A stretch of 64,000 bases of DNA from Eopsaltria australis (GCA_034509425.1 JAVTVJ010000001.1:13473501-13537500); one strand, 5' to 3'. Counted from the first letter of the stretch, positions 11,027-24,311 are shown. Program-made: numbers and translations. The notes: a model not told the origin generated them from the sequence alone.

Positions 11027-14000
11027 GTAGAAGAATCCCACAGAAAAGTAGGGAATGCAAGGAAAGAACGTGGTTGAAGGTAACAAAAGCTTAGCTCTGC
11101 AACTTGCTGTATACCAAAGAGGGAGGACTGCAGGCTTAAGGCCAACTTACTCATTCAGCTAATAGAAGACTCTTTTCATTTCAGGCATATTAATGTTATA
11201 ATTGAGAATTTGTTAACTGGGTTCAGGGCATCCATTCCAGTTTCTAAATATAGGGGAAAACATCCAGATACCACTTACAAAACGCATTTACGAAATGAAT
11301 TTTATGGAAAGGTATCAAAAACTTTTGCATCTCAGAATTTTCTCTGTGTTGAAGAAGTGTTTGATCTGTGTGAGGGACCGGGTAAAAGTTCAACCAGCAG
11401 ATTGCTCTGAAAATTTTGCATAAGCCATGTGTCTTAAAAGGTTGCAGCAAGGGTCACAGACAACTGTGCTTTATAAAACATCTAAGCTCAAGAACAAGGC
11501 CAATTAGTTTTAGCAGTTAAGGACATGCTAACAGTGCAATAAACATTAATCAGAATTAATGCTTGCATATGTTCTTACAGCAATGACATTAATCAAGTAT
11601 AAAGAGAATAGAAAGTGATATATATGGCCAAATTTATTCTCCTCTGCAAAGGTTTTCCCATGGGGGCTTACATACTTTGGCAGGGAGCTCTACATCTTCA
11701 AATGTTTCAGTTGTATGTAGTGAGTGTGATGGTGAAGGTAAAAGCTGTACACAGTTGTTTGGCTGGAGGTAGTAGGACAGGGAGAAAAGCTGTGTAGGAT
11801 TTGAAAAGTGACCTTATTGCCCTAAGCTGAGGAGATTTCTGCATAGCCTCTGTAAAAGGGGTATCACACATTTTCCTGTGTGATAAAGGGGTGTTTTCTT
11901 TATACACTGAAGCACATACAAAGTCTCACTCCTGGCTGGTACAGTCAGAATACAACTGGTCAAGTCCCATGACTTATCAGAGAGTTGGAAGCTGTGCATG
12001 CCCAGTGCTCAGCACGTTCCAGATGTAGGTTCTCAGTGCAGTGCCAGCTAGCAAGGTTACTCGTAAGGGTAAGGTGGAATATGCACATTAGCATCTGTAG
12101 AATTGGGGTTTTGGCCTCTGTCCTGGAGCATACACGCTCAATTTAGTAGTTGCAGTTCTAAGTATTGCCCTCTGAGAAGCTCTTTGCACCACTGTTCAAA
12201 GTTCATCAACTTGCCATTCCCTAGCTGCCTTCAGTTCTGCTTCGTTAGCACTATTTTCTCTCAGACAAGAATACATATCCCTGTATCCAAAGGCAGTGTC
12301 AGAGGAAGGGAATTAATGCCTTTTTAAGTGCTAAACCCTAAACTTTTGTCACTGTTAAAATGACATTATTAATTCTTATGTGGTGAAAAAATAAGTGAAA
12401 TAAAATGGAAGTAAAAAGTTAATAAATATTTTTAAGTAGTTTTGGACACATACATACTTTATAAAATAATAGTCTTCAATGCATATGCAGCCAATGGCTA
12501 ATCTTCAGGCTCCTAGCTCATAAGTGGAGTTTCTTGGTGCTCAACTAACTTGACATTAAATGTAATTTGCCTCTCCACCTAGGCAACTTATCCAAAAAGC
12601 TTAATATGTATTTTTAAGTTTCCACAATGCCGTGTCTGTGACTAGGGTTGCAGTACAGAACATCTCACTCCAGAGGTACTCAGCAAGTGACTGGAGCTAC
12701 CGCCTTCACGGAGGCAAGGTGCCAATTTGACCTGACATGAGGCTGTTCACTCCAGGGAGCTGTCAGAAGGTGCTGAATTGGCCAGAGAGGAAGAATTGCT
12801 GACCTCTTTACTGGCAACAACTGATCCATTGCCGTGTCAAGACTGCAAGGTTTGTTCTTCCATACCCATGTGAACATCAGGGTCAAAAAAAGCCTTATCT
12901 GGTCTTTCCAGGAGTAAGTGGATACTGAAAGAGGAGAAAAATTAGTTTTGGCTTTAAAATCGAGTAAAATATCTCCATTCCCTTAGACTGTAATAGTTTT
13001 CTAAACCCTCAGTGTTAAAGTACTAAATTCTACAGCACTAAAGAAATAAAAAACTCTAAATTCTGTACAGACACATGAAGTCCCTCACCAAAAGCCGTAC
13101 CTTCCTCTGAAAAAGAACACTTTGATATCAAATTCAAAACTCCTGACCTATTTAGCTGTTTTAGAAAGAATTTGTGTCCTCAGAAAAGGTAACATTATAA
13201 CTCGTACCAATTCTTTCAGTGGCCTTCTTCAACTTCAGGCTCTGTTCTAATATTTTCAATTTTTATTTCATACAGCTAGTTCTCACCCCAGTCTCATTCT
13301 GAATCAAACCCTGGGTCATTCATTCCACTGCTTGTTCTGGAGCAACAAAGACAGAAAATAATTATGCATGATTGAGATGCAGATTATAGTGCTTGAATTT
13401 GTGTATGTCAAAGCTGTTATATTAAAAAAAAGGAAAAAATTGCAGTTGAAATTAGGAAAGGGAGATACAGGGAGAAAGAGAAACAATATAATGAATATTG
13501 TTCTTCACAGATTTTATTTTTTCCATCACATGAAGGACATTATTTCTGACACCACTGAACTTGGAATTTTTTTTTTAAACTGCCAGGGGCATGGAAAATG
13601 AAAGTGTGTCTGATTTAAAATTATCTTACAAATCATCCTATGTGATATTTCTGCAATTCCTTGTTCTACTGGACAAAGCATGTTAAATCATTCTAATGGT
13701 CTTTGCAATGTGTGAAAATAAACAGACAAGAGTTATTGAATAATTCATTTAAGTGATATTTGATAAACACAGAGGAAGAGCTTATGTTAAAAGTGTCTTT
13801 GTGTTTATGAAGCAAAGATGTAGCTTTATGACTGGCTTGTATTTTGATAAATTCACATTGCTGATGTCAAAGAAGTGTTTTCCTTGCAACAGTTTTGCCA
13901 TTCAGCTGGTAGCAAATACCCTAGCACACTGTTTGAAGGCAAGGGTAGTAGATCCATGCAAATAGAGGCAAAGACAATCAGGGATAATTTAGAACAGTCA

Positions 14001-14157
14001 TCAGAGATCTTTTACGTTATTTCTTTAAAATAAGTGGGTGATGTATATTCACCAGGTACAGAAAACCAGTACATTAAAACCAACAGTTTGAGTCATTCAG
14101 AGGCTAATAGTGTTCTCTGATTCTGTAAATAGCCAAAGAAAGGCCTGTCATTTCCTT

Positions 14158-14235
14158 TGTTTGGTTAGTTTTTTGTGTTCTTTGGGTTTGTTTGGTTGGT
14201 TTTTGTTTGTTTGTTGGTTTGGGGATTTTTTTAAT
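14158..14235. repeat. G/T-rich low-complexity tract
   Basis: About 78 bases of mostly T and G with TTTGTTTGG-like words. It is not a clean tandem array. It may be a worn simple repeat or the worn tail of a retroelement; no retroelement body is visible beside it. Confidence 0.6.
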
Positions 14236-15295
14236 CAAGCAGAGGAAGTGTTTTATGACTTGGCAGAAATATTTTAGCTAATTGTATCTCATAGAGAAGA
14301 TTCTACTAATTTTATCATTTAAATACAAAGATACCATTGTAAAGCATCGTTAGCATTTCTGCTAAACTTGAAATAGAAAAAATCAAACAAGTAACCCATA
14401 ACCAAACAGCAAAGTAAATTAGAACCTTGCTGCTCTGCAGGGGAAAACTGAAATGTCCTTTGTGCACTGCATTTCCACTACAATCAAATGTGAAGTTACC
14501 ATTCTCAGTTTTACTGTTACAATATTCAGCGGTGACTAGATGGGAAAAATGAACTCTGCAGTGAAAGAAAATGAAACTTTAACTGCATGCTATTTACTAA
14601 AAGCATATTGAAAACAGAAATAAACATAGCTAGCAAGTAGAGAGCGTGGATAACCTGTAGAATCGATCCTTGGTGACATAATTGTCCAATGCACCTCAGT
14701 TTTTCCTGTTACTTCATCTACAGATGCACACATTTTAGAAGTCATTACAGATCACGTGAGGATGTCTTCCAAAGTGTTCATTTCCCAAGAGAGTTACTAA
14801 TAGTTAATAAAAACAAAATTAAAATGTACATGGTAATAAAAACTAAACTGGAAAATAAATATGCAATAAATGAGAAGTATTATACTGAGTATTTATTAGC
14901 TTGTGTGTGTCCTAAATTAGAATTTCTTTATTAACGTAGCTCAAGCTGGTAGCAGAACATATATGAATTTGTGTTTAGCTTTACATAGACTTTTTGGGAA
15001 TTTGAGCAATAGGAGTAGATTTGAAGGAATGTAAGTGAAAGAGAATTTGTTATGTAATAAATATGGCAACAATGGAAGAGCTACTTAGAAAGAATGTATA
15101 ATGTAAAAGGAGTTCAATCAAGTCATAGGACATGGGCAGAAAAAGGTCTCCTGGCTCTAAAAAAAAAAGGTTTATTAGTTCTTCAGATGCTTAATTTGCT
15201 ATAATCATTGTCTACTGACTACTGAAGCAGCACTAGCATTTGGAAAGTGACCTGAGCTGACTCATTTTATGGCAAGAAAGGAGAGGTGAAATTTT

Positions 15296-15318
15296 CTGGC
15301 ACACTGCAGTTATTTAAA
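15296..15318 (+). repeat. Direct repeat copy 1 (23 bases)
   Basis: This starts CTGGCACACTGCAGT and runs to ATTTAAA. A second copy at 15898-15920 differs at one base (T to A at the sixteenth position). No larger flanking similarity is evident by eye. Confidence 0.6.
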
Positions 15319-15897
15319 TGCCAACATACATGCACATTCACTCACTTTGCCTGGTCATAATTAAAATTGTTATCTCCACCCACTTAAAAAAAAAAAAAAA
15401 AGAGCAAGATTGACCTCTTTTCATGCTGTTCTTGGTTTCCAGGGTTACACTTCACCTAACTTCTCGACATACACAACTTTATGGTATTCTGTGTACAACC
15501 TTTCTGTCTCTAAGAGGAGTTGAACTAATGGTGGCTCTTTCACCACCAGCAGATGATTTTGCAAGTGCAGATTTCCCCAGTGTACTGGCTGTGAACTTAG
15601 GTTGTTTCCACATGTATAGTATTAACCATAGCATAAAATATGAAACCACTTAAAATATAAGTTAGGGACAAAAAGATATTAAGGTTAAGTATACTGAGAA
15701 GAAATCATTTTTTAAACATCATCTGACTGTGAGTACAATGAATCCATCAACATATCTTAGGCCTGGATGGCTTGCTTAGTCATCAAAAATATGTTTTTCA
15801 GGTGGTCTTTAGATAGTTAGAGAACACTGAAGAACTGTAATCTGAAAAAGATGAAAGCAGACATACTTCACAGCAAGGAATAAAAAATTAGCATTTC

Positions 15898-15920
15898 CTG
15901 GCACACTGCAGTAATTTAAA
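15898..15920 (+). repeat. Direct repeat copy 2 (23 bases)
   Basis: This is the partner of 15296-15318, 602 bases downstream in the same orientation, with 22 of 23 positions identical. The intervening DNA does not look like an LTR or a transposon that I recognise. Confidence 0.6.
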
Positions 15921-16204
15921 ATAGATTTTGACACAGTGTTAGCATTTGAAATGGCTGTACATTTATAGAAATGTTGAATATCCAATAACAGCTAATTCCT
16001 TGAAACACATCTCTCTTCTTATTCCTATAGCATCACCTGTATTTCGTCTGGGTGGAAAATTCCTGAATTTTTATTTTTATTTTTACTTTTTCCAGGTGCT
16101 AAGAAGGTTTGAAGGAGAGAACTTATACCACTTACTGATTTCAATATACATTAACATTCAAAACTCTGTAATGAGTAAAAAAAATACCACTTAGAGGACT
16201 TTGC

Positions 16205-16241
16205 ATTAACAATAACAATAATAATGATGATAATAATAATT
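16205..16241 (+). repeat. AAT/ATG trinucleotide-rich tract
   Basis: A short run of AACAAT, AATAAT and GATGAT words forms an interrupted trinucleotide microsatellite. No function is inferred. Confidence 0.65.
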
Positions 16242-18959
16242 TGGCCAAATTTTAATCAGAATCCTGCTAGGGCATCATTTCATGATGTAAATGTAACAGG
16301 GGTAGTTCCACGCTGAGCTAGCCTTATTCCTGGAGTGATGTCTCCACTGGGACCATATGCAGAGAGAGCTTTGGAGCAAAGTATTCTCCCCAAATGAAAA
16401 GAAGCTCTGACCTCTTCTGCATCCATGGTAAAGAAGATATTGCAGGCATAAAAATGAGGACATTTATGGAAGTGGAAACATGCCAGTAACCTCTTAGGTG
16501 GGATAGCTGTGATATGTCAGCTTTAAAGTCCTTAGGTGGTGGTGGTAAAGCGAATTGCTTTCACCTTCTGGTGTGAATATTTGTATGCTAAGTCTGCTTT
16601 CTAGGTCTTCTTACAGGAGTTAAGTGAATCAAAATACTTGGGGCAAATCCAAGTTAAGCACTTAAGTGCTGTGGAAGCTTTAGAGATAACCTTACACTGG
16701 TTATGTTACTAAGGAATGCAGAGCTTTCTTCTGAATTTCTACACCTGATACTCAGCTACAGGATTAAAGCTGCCTCTGAGTAGAAACTGTAAAAGTAAGA
16801 GGAGAATGATATGCTGGATGATATCCTATATAATATTTCTTTTCTTATTTTGTTTTTTTTCCTCAGCAATAATGCATTTCTTTACTGATGTTGTCCTAAC
16901 TGCTTCATATGGAATATATCATGGGTGACTTAGCCTGTAATGCTCTCACACAAGTTCAGGTTACCAGTTCCTTTTTGCTTCAGTAGAAGCGAAGACTTTT
17001 TCTACCATTGACTGATCACAAAATACATCATTTCTGCCTAATTTGCACCTTTTTTTTTGGCCAGCTTATAGCTACAAACAGATTTTTAAATGATGTTGTT
17101 TATTCATAAGTATTAACTCATAAATAGTCTTTGAAATTCTTCAGTGTGCTTACATATATTAGAACAGCAATATTAATTGTACTGCAGTTCCATGGGATTT
17201 TTCAACAGTTGACCTTTGCAATGTTAGCCAATTAGGCCAGTGAGAGTGTTCCTCTGCTCTTCTGAAAGAGGTAAAATTAGAAAGTATCTTGTTTCACTGT
17301 CTGAAAAAGGTGGAAAGCTGAAAAATTTGTGTTTGAAGTCCTCCCAGTTAATCTCTGTGGACAAGAGATTGCCACACGACTAAGTTACACATGATTTAAA
17401 AATCTAATCTCAGTTCCTCAGAAAATTTTTTTCTCTGTTAGTTCTTTGCTAGGAAGAGGCCCATCACAAGCATTGAAGATGAAACCCCAGGATGTTTCTG
17501 AGTTCAGTAATATCTATTGCAATTTTTAAGTTTGAGCCATTTGAAATGGAACCTCTTCTGTGAGCACTTATGGTCTCTTATGTATCAGGGAGACAAATTC
17601 TAGATTTTAAATCTTTGACCTACACCATGACATGATCAACGTTTCAAAATTTCCATGGAGATAATTTTGACTATATGGACACAGAACTGATGCATTAGCT
17701 GTTACTTTCCAGAATAAGTCAGAGCAGAAAACTGCTTAAGACTTTTTAAAAATAATATGCAGAAAAAGGTTTTTTTTCAACAAGTATTTTTAATTGTTTG
17801 CAGCTAGCTGAAACAAAAGCGAACAACACAGTGACACACATGAGCTTGCAAATAATCACTGCAGAAATTCCATTTTAAAGGTCAACCAATTTTCTTTACT
17901 TCATTTACCATTTTAGAAAAGGAGGAAAAATTTAATAAATGAAGAAAGAATAATGGAATTAGAATTCAAGACTTTAAGTCCATATGTCTAAAAACAGTTT
18001 TTGGCACATTTGTTTGTATTTATATAAAGAATACCTCCATTCTAAAGTACACTAGTTAAAAGGAGGGAGATTTAGAATTAATCTAAATCAATAAGCTGTT
18101 CGCAAAACCGCAGTACAAGATAGTCTAACCGGGATTTTCCCTCTTCTATCCTTTATAAATAAAGCAGAGAAATTTTATTTCAAACATATAGACTAATTTG
18201 GTAATTTTGTTTAACTTTCAGTAACCAGTTTTCTCTAAGGCCAAGAATTTCTATCCAAAAGTTATGTCTAGTTTTCTATCTAAGTAGACAAGAAACACTT
18301 TGTGGTAAAATTTTTATCAAAACTCCCCACAGAAGTTGAAAAACACTGATGAATCATTCCTCTTAAGAATCAGAATTCAACTAGTGTGCTATATTTATCA
18401 GAAAGGAAATTGAATTTTCTTTTTAAAGAGGCATTTTTCAATTCACATTTCACCTTTTTTTTTTTCTAGCACTCCCTCTATTTTATTATTTTGGTTGGTT
18501 GATCCAGCTCTCTAGCATTGAAGATGAGTTTTCAGTGTTCTTAAGGCCAACTCAGAGAATGGAGGTAAGCTTTTCCAAATCTCCGATTCACAGAAGTTCC
18601 ACTGTTTGTGTTCATTAACTAATGCTTTGTGCTGAAGTTAAGCACACCTTACAGAAAAGCTCCTCATGTTGATTTTTGAACTACTGTTTGTACAGAGTTC
18701 ATCACAGGCCTTGGTTACAAGTCCCAGTAAATAACACCCATCTCTTCAAATTTGCACATTAGTTTGGTCTCAGTGTCATGGCAAAGAAATTGGTATCATT
18801 ATATTCAAGTTTACTTCCAGATATTTGGTATTACTACTTTTTGTTTTCTAGATGGAGTTATCTTTTATCTGATTTGAAATGCTTCAAGATTGATAAAAGT
18901 ATTTCTTAAAATTATTTGATAAACAAAATTGATTGAGATTCTTAAATCTCTACTTGTAA

Positions 18960-19700
18960 GTACAGTTTCCATCTCCTTAATGGTGCCTTGGCTCTTCTCC
19001 AACCTTGCTTAGTTTCTCAAGATCCTTCTTGAAATACGGACACCCAAACTGCAAAACATGTCTCAGTAATGTTCACATCAGCACCATAACAGTTGCATCC
19101 TGAAGGACAACATCACATCGAGTTTCTTATTGGAATTACAATTAGCTATCAGCATGATCATAATACCTTATTTAGTCATTGCTCCCTGGGGTGGAGTCTC
19201 CTGTCATAGATGATTGTCTGCATCTTTGCTTCAGATGTAAAAACCATCTGTCCCCTATTGATGCACCTCATGGTTTATTCTACCTATGAAACCAGTTACC
19301 CACACTGCTTTGTATGAGAGATCTGTCCTTGTCATTATTTCCCCTCCTACACTTATGACTTTTTGTGTTTTCTTTCATGTCATTGACAGACACATTAAAT
19401 GGCATAGCCCAAAACTTGAATTAGAGAGGTAGTATTCTAAATGGTTCAGAAAGTTCATTTTTTTCCAACTTGTTTTTGAATTTTTAGTTGCCTGCAAACT
19501 GCCTGTTGAGAAATACAAACCTTTCTCACCCTTTCTACTTTCACAGTTCCTCAGTTTGACTGTGAACTGGTAAAATTAGACTTAAATTGAATCAATGTTT
19601 ATCACATAATTTGCCCTTTGTCTCAAAGTTTCTTGTCCTATTTGATGGTACTGTTCCATACGTTACTGCAAGTTCTATTATATATTTAATTATTAACACC
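18960..19700 (-). mobile_element. Ancient CR1/L3-like LINE fragment
   Basis: The plus strand resembles the reverse complement of an old amniote CR1 ORF2/3' region, in order. The block order is TTCTTGAAATACGGACACCC, then AACTGCAAAACATGTCTCAG, then a worn block around 19140-19205. These are followed by GAGATCTGTCCTTGTCATT and GTCATTGACAGACACATTAAA, then TTGCCTGCAAACTG. Each block has many substitutions and the spacing is irregular, so the insertion is much older than the copy at 60743. The ends are approximate: the 3' terminal octamers are absent, and similarity is lost somewhere after 19560. Confidence 0.55.
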
Positions 19701-22018
19701 TCTTAAATTATAGACTTTCTATTTTAAAAGGCAACCATAAATACCATGCCAAAAGTAGCAGCAATATACAATCCCTATTTTAAAACATCATATGATTGCA
19801 AACACATGTGATTAGATTACTCACTTTAAAAAAAAGTAATCAAAGTTATTTGTGTATTTAAAACTAAGCATGTACTTAATTACTCACTAATTTCCCTTTT
19901 AAAATATTGCATCGTTCTGATTTTTTCTGCTTCTCTAAAAATACCTTATTCACACAGAGCTCTGGCCAGCAGCCATGAGATATGCCCAGGTTAGAGAGCC
20001 CCTGCAGAAGTAGTCACATATCCTTTGAGTACTCCTTTCTCAAACTGCAGATCCTCTTTCTCCAGCTCCTACTGCCTCAGATGCCAGTTAGTGCTGCTAG
20101 CTCTGTGTGTAGGCAGCAGCAGGAGCAGCTGCAGCAACAGGGGCAAGGCTGCGTGCCTGCCTGCCTGAAATCTGGACCTTGACTTAATTTTTCTCATCAC
20201 TGTGAGGTAGACACACATTTGTCTTGTATACCTAAATTGTTAGCACGTGTCTTTCCATAGAGAATGTTTCTGAATTTTGCAATAGGGAAAATAGTGAAAA
20301 GTAGAGTGAGCTAATTTAAAATAGTCTAAAAAGTGTGTTTTTCAGATAAAAATTTGAGATGTTTTCTGATGAGAATCCACATAAATGGGGTTAAAAGACA
20401 TATTTCATCAAGCATCCACCTTCTCTGGAAAGTATACTGCCCAGTCCATTTCTTAAACTGGCTTAACTGAACTGGCAGCTGATTTAAGTCAATATTACCT
20501 CTGGAATGGGGCAGGTGAGATCTAGGGATAAGAAATAGTTTCCACAGGCTGTCTTTGGGAGCTACAGATAATCCCACTGCCAATGGTCCTTCAAATACAG
20601 TGAAGTTTCCCTTGCCATTTTCAGTTTTGTATATAATCAGTCTTCATATACTTTGGATCCCTAATATTTAAGGTTAGGAATTTTTCAGCCAGGATTTTTG
20701 TTCTGGCCATAACAATTTTAAGCTAGATTCTGAAAACATCTTCTTACAATTTGAAATATTTTTGTCCATTCATGTCAGACCAATTTGCACGATCTAAGGA
20801 TCATACCAAAGGATTTCTTCAGAACATTTCTGCTGTTTTTCAAAAGGAACCTGAAATCCAGGGTCTCATTTGGGATTTTTCTGTGGGGAATAAAACCTTG
20901 GGACATCATTACTGATAATCCCATTGAAGTGGGTAGGAGCTACACATGTTCTCCAACTTCTATTGGAAAATAGTCCTATATTTTTCGTAGCTGACCAGAA
21001 ACAATTACAAATTCATTTAGATTACATGAGTGGGGATAGCATTTTCTCCCTATGCCAATACTGTCAAGTATTACTGAAATATTAAACCCTAGAGCTGACT
21101 CAAATTCCACACAAGTGCCTTATCCAAATTGCTATGGCTGTTATCTTAAAGTGCATTGTCTGAATTCTGTAAATGGCAAACTTTGTTTATTGGGCAATAA
21201 TTCCTTTTCTGGCTTGAACATTTTTCTAATGGAAAAATTTACTCTAGTAGGAGCTTTTGCTCAAGACTGAAATTTAAGACATTATTGAATTTTCTGAAGC
21301 AAAATATCTACAGAATAGTCAAGTGTTATCTTTTTGTTAGAGATGAAAGATGTACATAGCAATGTGCATTCTTTCTATTATCCAGTAAAGGAAGTGTGCT
21401 TACATTCAACTGCAATTTTCTTCACATTATCCTAGATGCTTCTGATAAATGTTAGGGTCAGGAAGAGAATTAGAGTTCACCTGTAGAATAGCTTTGACGC
21501 ATGGAATGGCCATCCCTTAATCTCTGCAGTGATCCGTTCCTCTCCGTATTCCTTGTCATTTACAAGCCACAACATTCTTTCTTCGTCTTAAATGTGGTAT
21601 TGCAGAGTTTTGGCTAAGATCAGATGCTCTGAATGACAAAACAAATTAGTGGAGACTCTCAGTGTATTAAGTTAAATCGTGTTGTATTGTTTCAGAAACT
21701 ATTCTTAGTACCAGTACCTAGGAATTGAAAACCCTTGGGCTACAGGTACCTTCAAAGTAAAGTGGTGTTTTAATTGTTAAAAAACAGGCCAAGCAAATAT
21801 GGAAAATGGAAACCTGTCAACACATTTGTCTTGGTAGGTATATTTTAGAAAGCGTAGAATGATATATTAAAAAGTCACAGTACTAAGGTTAATCAGATAA
21901 CTTAAAAAGGGGGTAACTTTGTTAGATTTTAAATTATTGATATATAGTTATTAAAAATAATTAGACATGTTAAATATGTAATATTTTGCCCAACTTCGTA
22001 ATACCTTTTAAAATATAT
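19701..22018. other. AT-rich DNA, no recognised gene
   Basis: A CAG/GCAGCAG-rich patch near 20112-20165 is the only compositional oddity; it falls in a 66-codon open frame with no recognised domain. The rest is ordinary AT-rich sequence with open frames of at most 85 codons. Confidence 0.5.
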
Positions 22019-22083
22019 TTGGGGGTTAGAACTAGATGGTTTTTAAGTCTCCTTTCAAGCCAAATTATTCTATGATTTCATGT
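22019..22083 (+). mobile_element. CR1 LINE 3' terminal fragment
   Basis: The last 65 bases of a CR1 are visible: GAACTAGATGG, then TTTCAAGCCAAATTATTC and TATGATTTCATG. These match the CR1 end (ACTAGATGATCTTTAAAGG..., then the ATTCTATG octamers). The copy is severely 5'-truncated and moderately worn. Confidence 0.75.
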
Positions 22084-23157
22084 TTGGGTTTTGTGGGGTT
22101 TTGTGTATTGGTTGGGTTTTTTATATTAAATACAACAAAAATGTCTTCTCTGCACAATCCAAGTCACAGCATTAAAAAAGAGCAAGAATATCTTCCCTGT
22201 ACAGTAAATCCTGTAGTCATTAACATTTTGGGTGACTCATGCACTGTATTTTCTGAACAGGAAAAGAGCTGGAAGGCAAGGACAGAGACAGAAATGCTAC
22301 CACTCCAAGCTCTATTACTTCAGTTAATTTTCATGCAGGATTTTTGTTGTTCACTGCACCTCAAGCAAAACATTCCCACCCAAAAACCCAACACCTTTTC
22401 TCTTTCATCCCAGTTAGGAAAGCCCTTACTTGGTGGTGGTAAACATTTGTAGACTGGAAGGTATGTAACAAATCATGGTGTAACTCATTAAATGCCCAAG
22501 TCCTCAAGCCATGTGATTCACCTAGATAAGGGCAGCTTGTGACAAAGCTTTGTGAAAAGATCACAGCACACTACTCTATGTCACTTTATTCCAAGAACTT
22601 CAGAAACAAATCCCAAATTAGTGGATGTTGAAAATCCCAGAAGAGAATAGACAATTCTCACTTAAATGATCAACAAATGAGAGATGGTAATGACAGAAGA
22701 ATGATTTGTGCATTCTTTTATGTAGAATGAAAGGAATTCAAGTCCTGTGAATAAAAAGTGCAAAGCGAAAGACATCCAAAGTGAGTTTAGAGGTATTTGA
22801 TTGAACAATTGTCAGTGATCTCTTGCAATTTAGGGCCATGTGTCAATAGGTGGAAATATGAATAGTTTTAGAAATGGATACATAGATTAAATTGTACAAT
22901 CTAGGCTGGTGCAAAGAGTCCAGGAGACAACAAGGGAAAAAGCAGAGGTAGAAGTGAAGAAGGTTCACAGCTATCAGAAGCTTGTCCTAAATGCATTAAC
23001 AAGTAAATTAAAGGCTTGGAAATAAATATTTTCTCAGTAATACCTTTTCTAATCAAACTGTCCTTGAAAGAGGATGCTTTGCAGCAGTCAGTGAAGCCCT
23101 CTGGGTTAAGACCTCCATTATGAAAGTGTTTTACACTTTGACCCAACAAACTATGTC
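22084..23157. other. AT-rich DNA between CR1 fragment and solo LTR
   Basis: A 138-codon plus-strand open frame (22036-22452) begins inside the CR1 tail. It shows no domain I recognise, so it is probably chance. Nothing else stands out. Confidence 0.5.
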
Positions 23158-23163
23158 ACTTAT
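23158..23163 (+). repeat. Target-site duplication, left copy
   Basis: The hexamer ACTTAT precedes the solo LTR and is found again right after it at 23749-23754. Six-base duplications are typical of several avian endogenous retrovirus groups. Confidence 0.6.
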
Positions 23164-23748
23164 TTTTGTGGTGGTTCCAAGTCCCTAGAAAACCCTTTTC
23201 CCCCCACTAGGAAGCCCGGGGCTGGGAACTCCCCTGGGACAGAGCCCGGAGTTGTTTGTCCTGTAGATGGGCCGGGCTTCCCGGGGGCTGGCTACACTGT
23301 CCTCAGCTGCCACTCTCCTGTCTTATCACCTTTAGGCTCCAGAACTCAGTACTTGATTGTATCATCCCCTGCCAATCTCCCCTTCTCCTCCCCCTTCCTT
23401 TCCCCCTTGGCTCCTGTCCCCTGATCCCTCCCTGGTTCCTCCCCCGAGCCCATCAGTGATTGGTTTGTAATCCCTCAATAAAAGTCTGATGCAGAAGGTG
23501 CCCCAGGTCCTTTCACCTGGGTGCCCAGAGAGCTAGCAGCAAGGTGTCTCTATTATCTCTTGTGAAAGAACCCTCCCGCGTTACTCCGGCTCTTCGGTTA
23601 CAGTGACCACCAAAAGGGGTGGACACAGCCTGCGGTAAAGGGCAAGGGCCCTGACAGCAGGGAACCCGTGGGGACGCTGACTGTAAACGCTGTAGGGCTG
23701 CTGTCCGAGACCCTGGTGGGCATTGGCTGGCCCACGCCAACGGCCACA
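23164..23748 (+). mobile_element. Solo LTR of an avian endogenous retrovirus
   Basis: This GC-rich block of about 585 bases sits in AT-rich DNA. The inner termini pair as TGTGG (from 23167) and CCACA (to 23748), the usual LTR inverted ends. Three extra T residues lie between the left target copy and TGTGG. Inside are a pyrimidine-rich stretch (about 23378-23454), an inverted CCAAT box (ATTGG near 23459), a poly(A) signal AATAAA (23477-23482) giving plus orientation, and an R/U5-like tail. There is no primer-binding site, gag, pol or env beside it. Internal loss by LTR-LTR recombination therefore explains it. Many CpGs survive, which suggests a fairly recent insertion. I cannot assign the exact family. 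Confidence 0.82.
23477..23482 (+). terminator. LTR polyadenylation signal AATAAA
   Basis: A canonical hexamer about 310 bases into the solo LTR, at the expected U3/R position. It could end plus-strand transcripts that enter the LTR. Confidence 0.6.
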
Positions 23749-23754
23749 ACTTAT
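23749..23754 (+). repeat. Target-site duplication, right copy
   Basis: ACTTAT directly follows the CCACA end of the LTR and matches 23158-23163 exactly. Confidence 0.6.
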
Positions 23755-24311
23755 GTCCTTTACATGCCCTTCTTTTAAAGCTGATGCCTGACTGGATAAC
23801 CTAAAAACAGAAAATTGGTTTCAGTCAGGATGGGTTTTGGTGGCATTTAGCTGAAAACAAGCAATAGGTGCAGTTTGATAGAGTAGAAATACCAGCCCAT
23901 CTGATCAAGTCTCTCTTGTATCTTTGAAAGCCTAAAAACTCGACAATAGGAGGTAAGTGAGGAGGGCAGAAGAGAAGTGATTTTGACCCATATAAAATAT
24001 TGACCTGCTGATTAACAATAAAAATCGTTTTAGTTGAAAAAAAAGACAAAAAAAAAATCCATTTATATTTTGTTAAATGCATGTAGATAACTGACAATAG
24101 CATCTACAAAATACTGAAGAAATTAAAATCTAAGAATAACATATCATAAAGAACATCCTGATTAGGAAAGGCAAGGGCAAGAAGACCTTCAATTTAGCAT
24201 ATGGAAAGAAAGGTGTTAACATGCTTAATTAGTTAATTTCAGCAGATTTCATTCTGAGTCATTCTAATTATGATGGCGAAAGATGAGTCTTTTGAAAAAA
24301 CTGAATTGCTA
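23755..24311. other. AT-rich DNA, no recognised gene
   Basis: A short A-rich stretch near 24036-24060 is present. I recognise no gene or element end. Confidence 0.5.

Larger units (their letters stand above)
11030..18955. other. AT-rich DNA with scattered low-complexity tracts
   Basis: No gene is recognised. Contents that can be named are a G/T-rich run near 14158-14235, an A run at about 15385-15401, a TTTTTA-like run near 16070-16089, an AAT/ATG-rich run near 16205-16241, and a pair of spaced direct repeats (15296-15318 and 15898-15920). Open frames are under about 85 codons. Confidence 0.55.
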
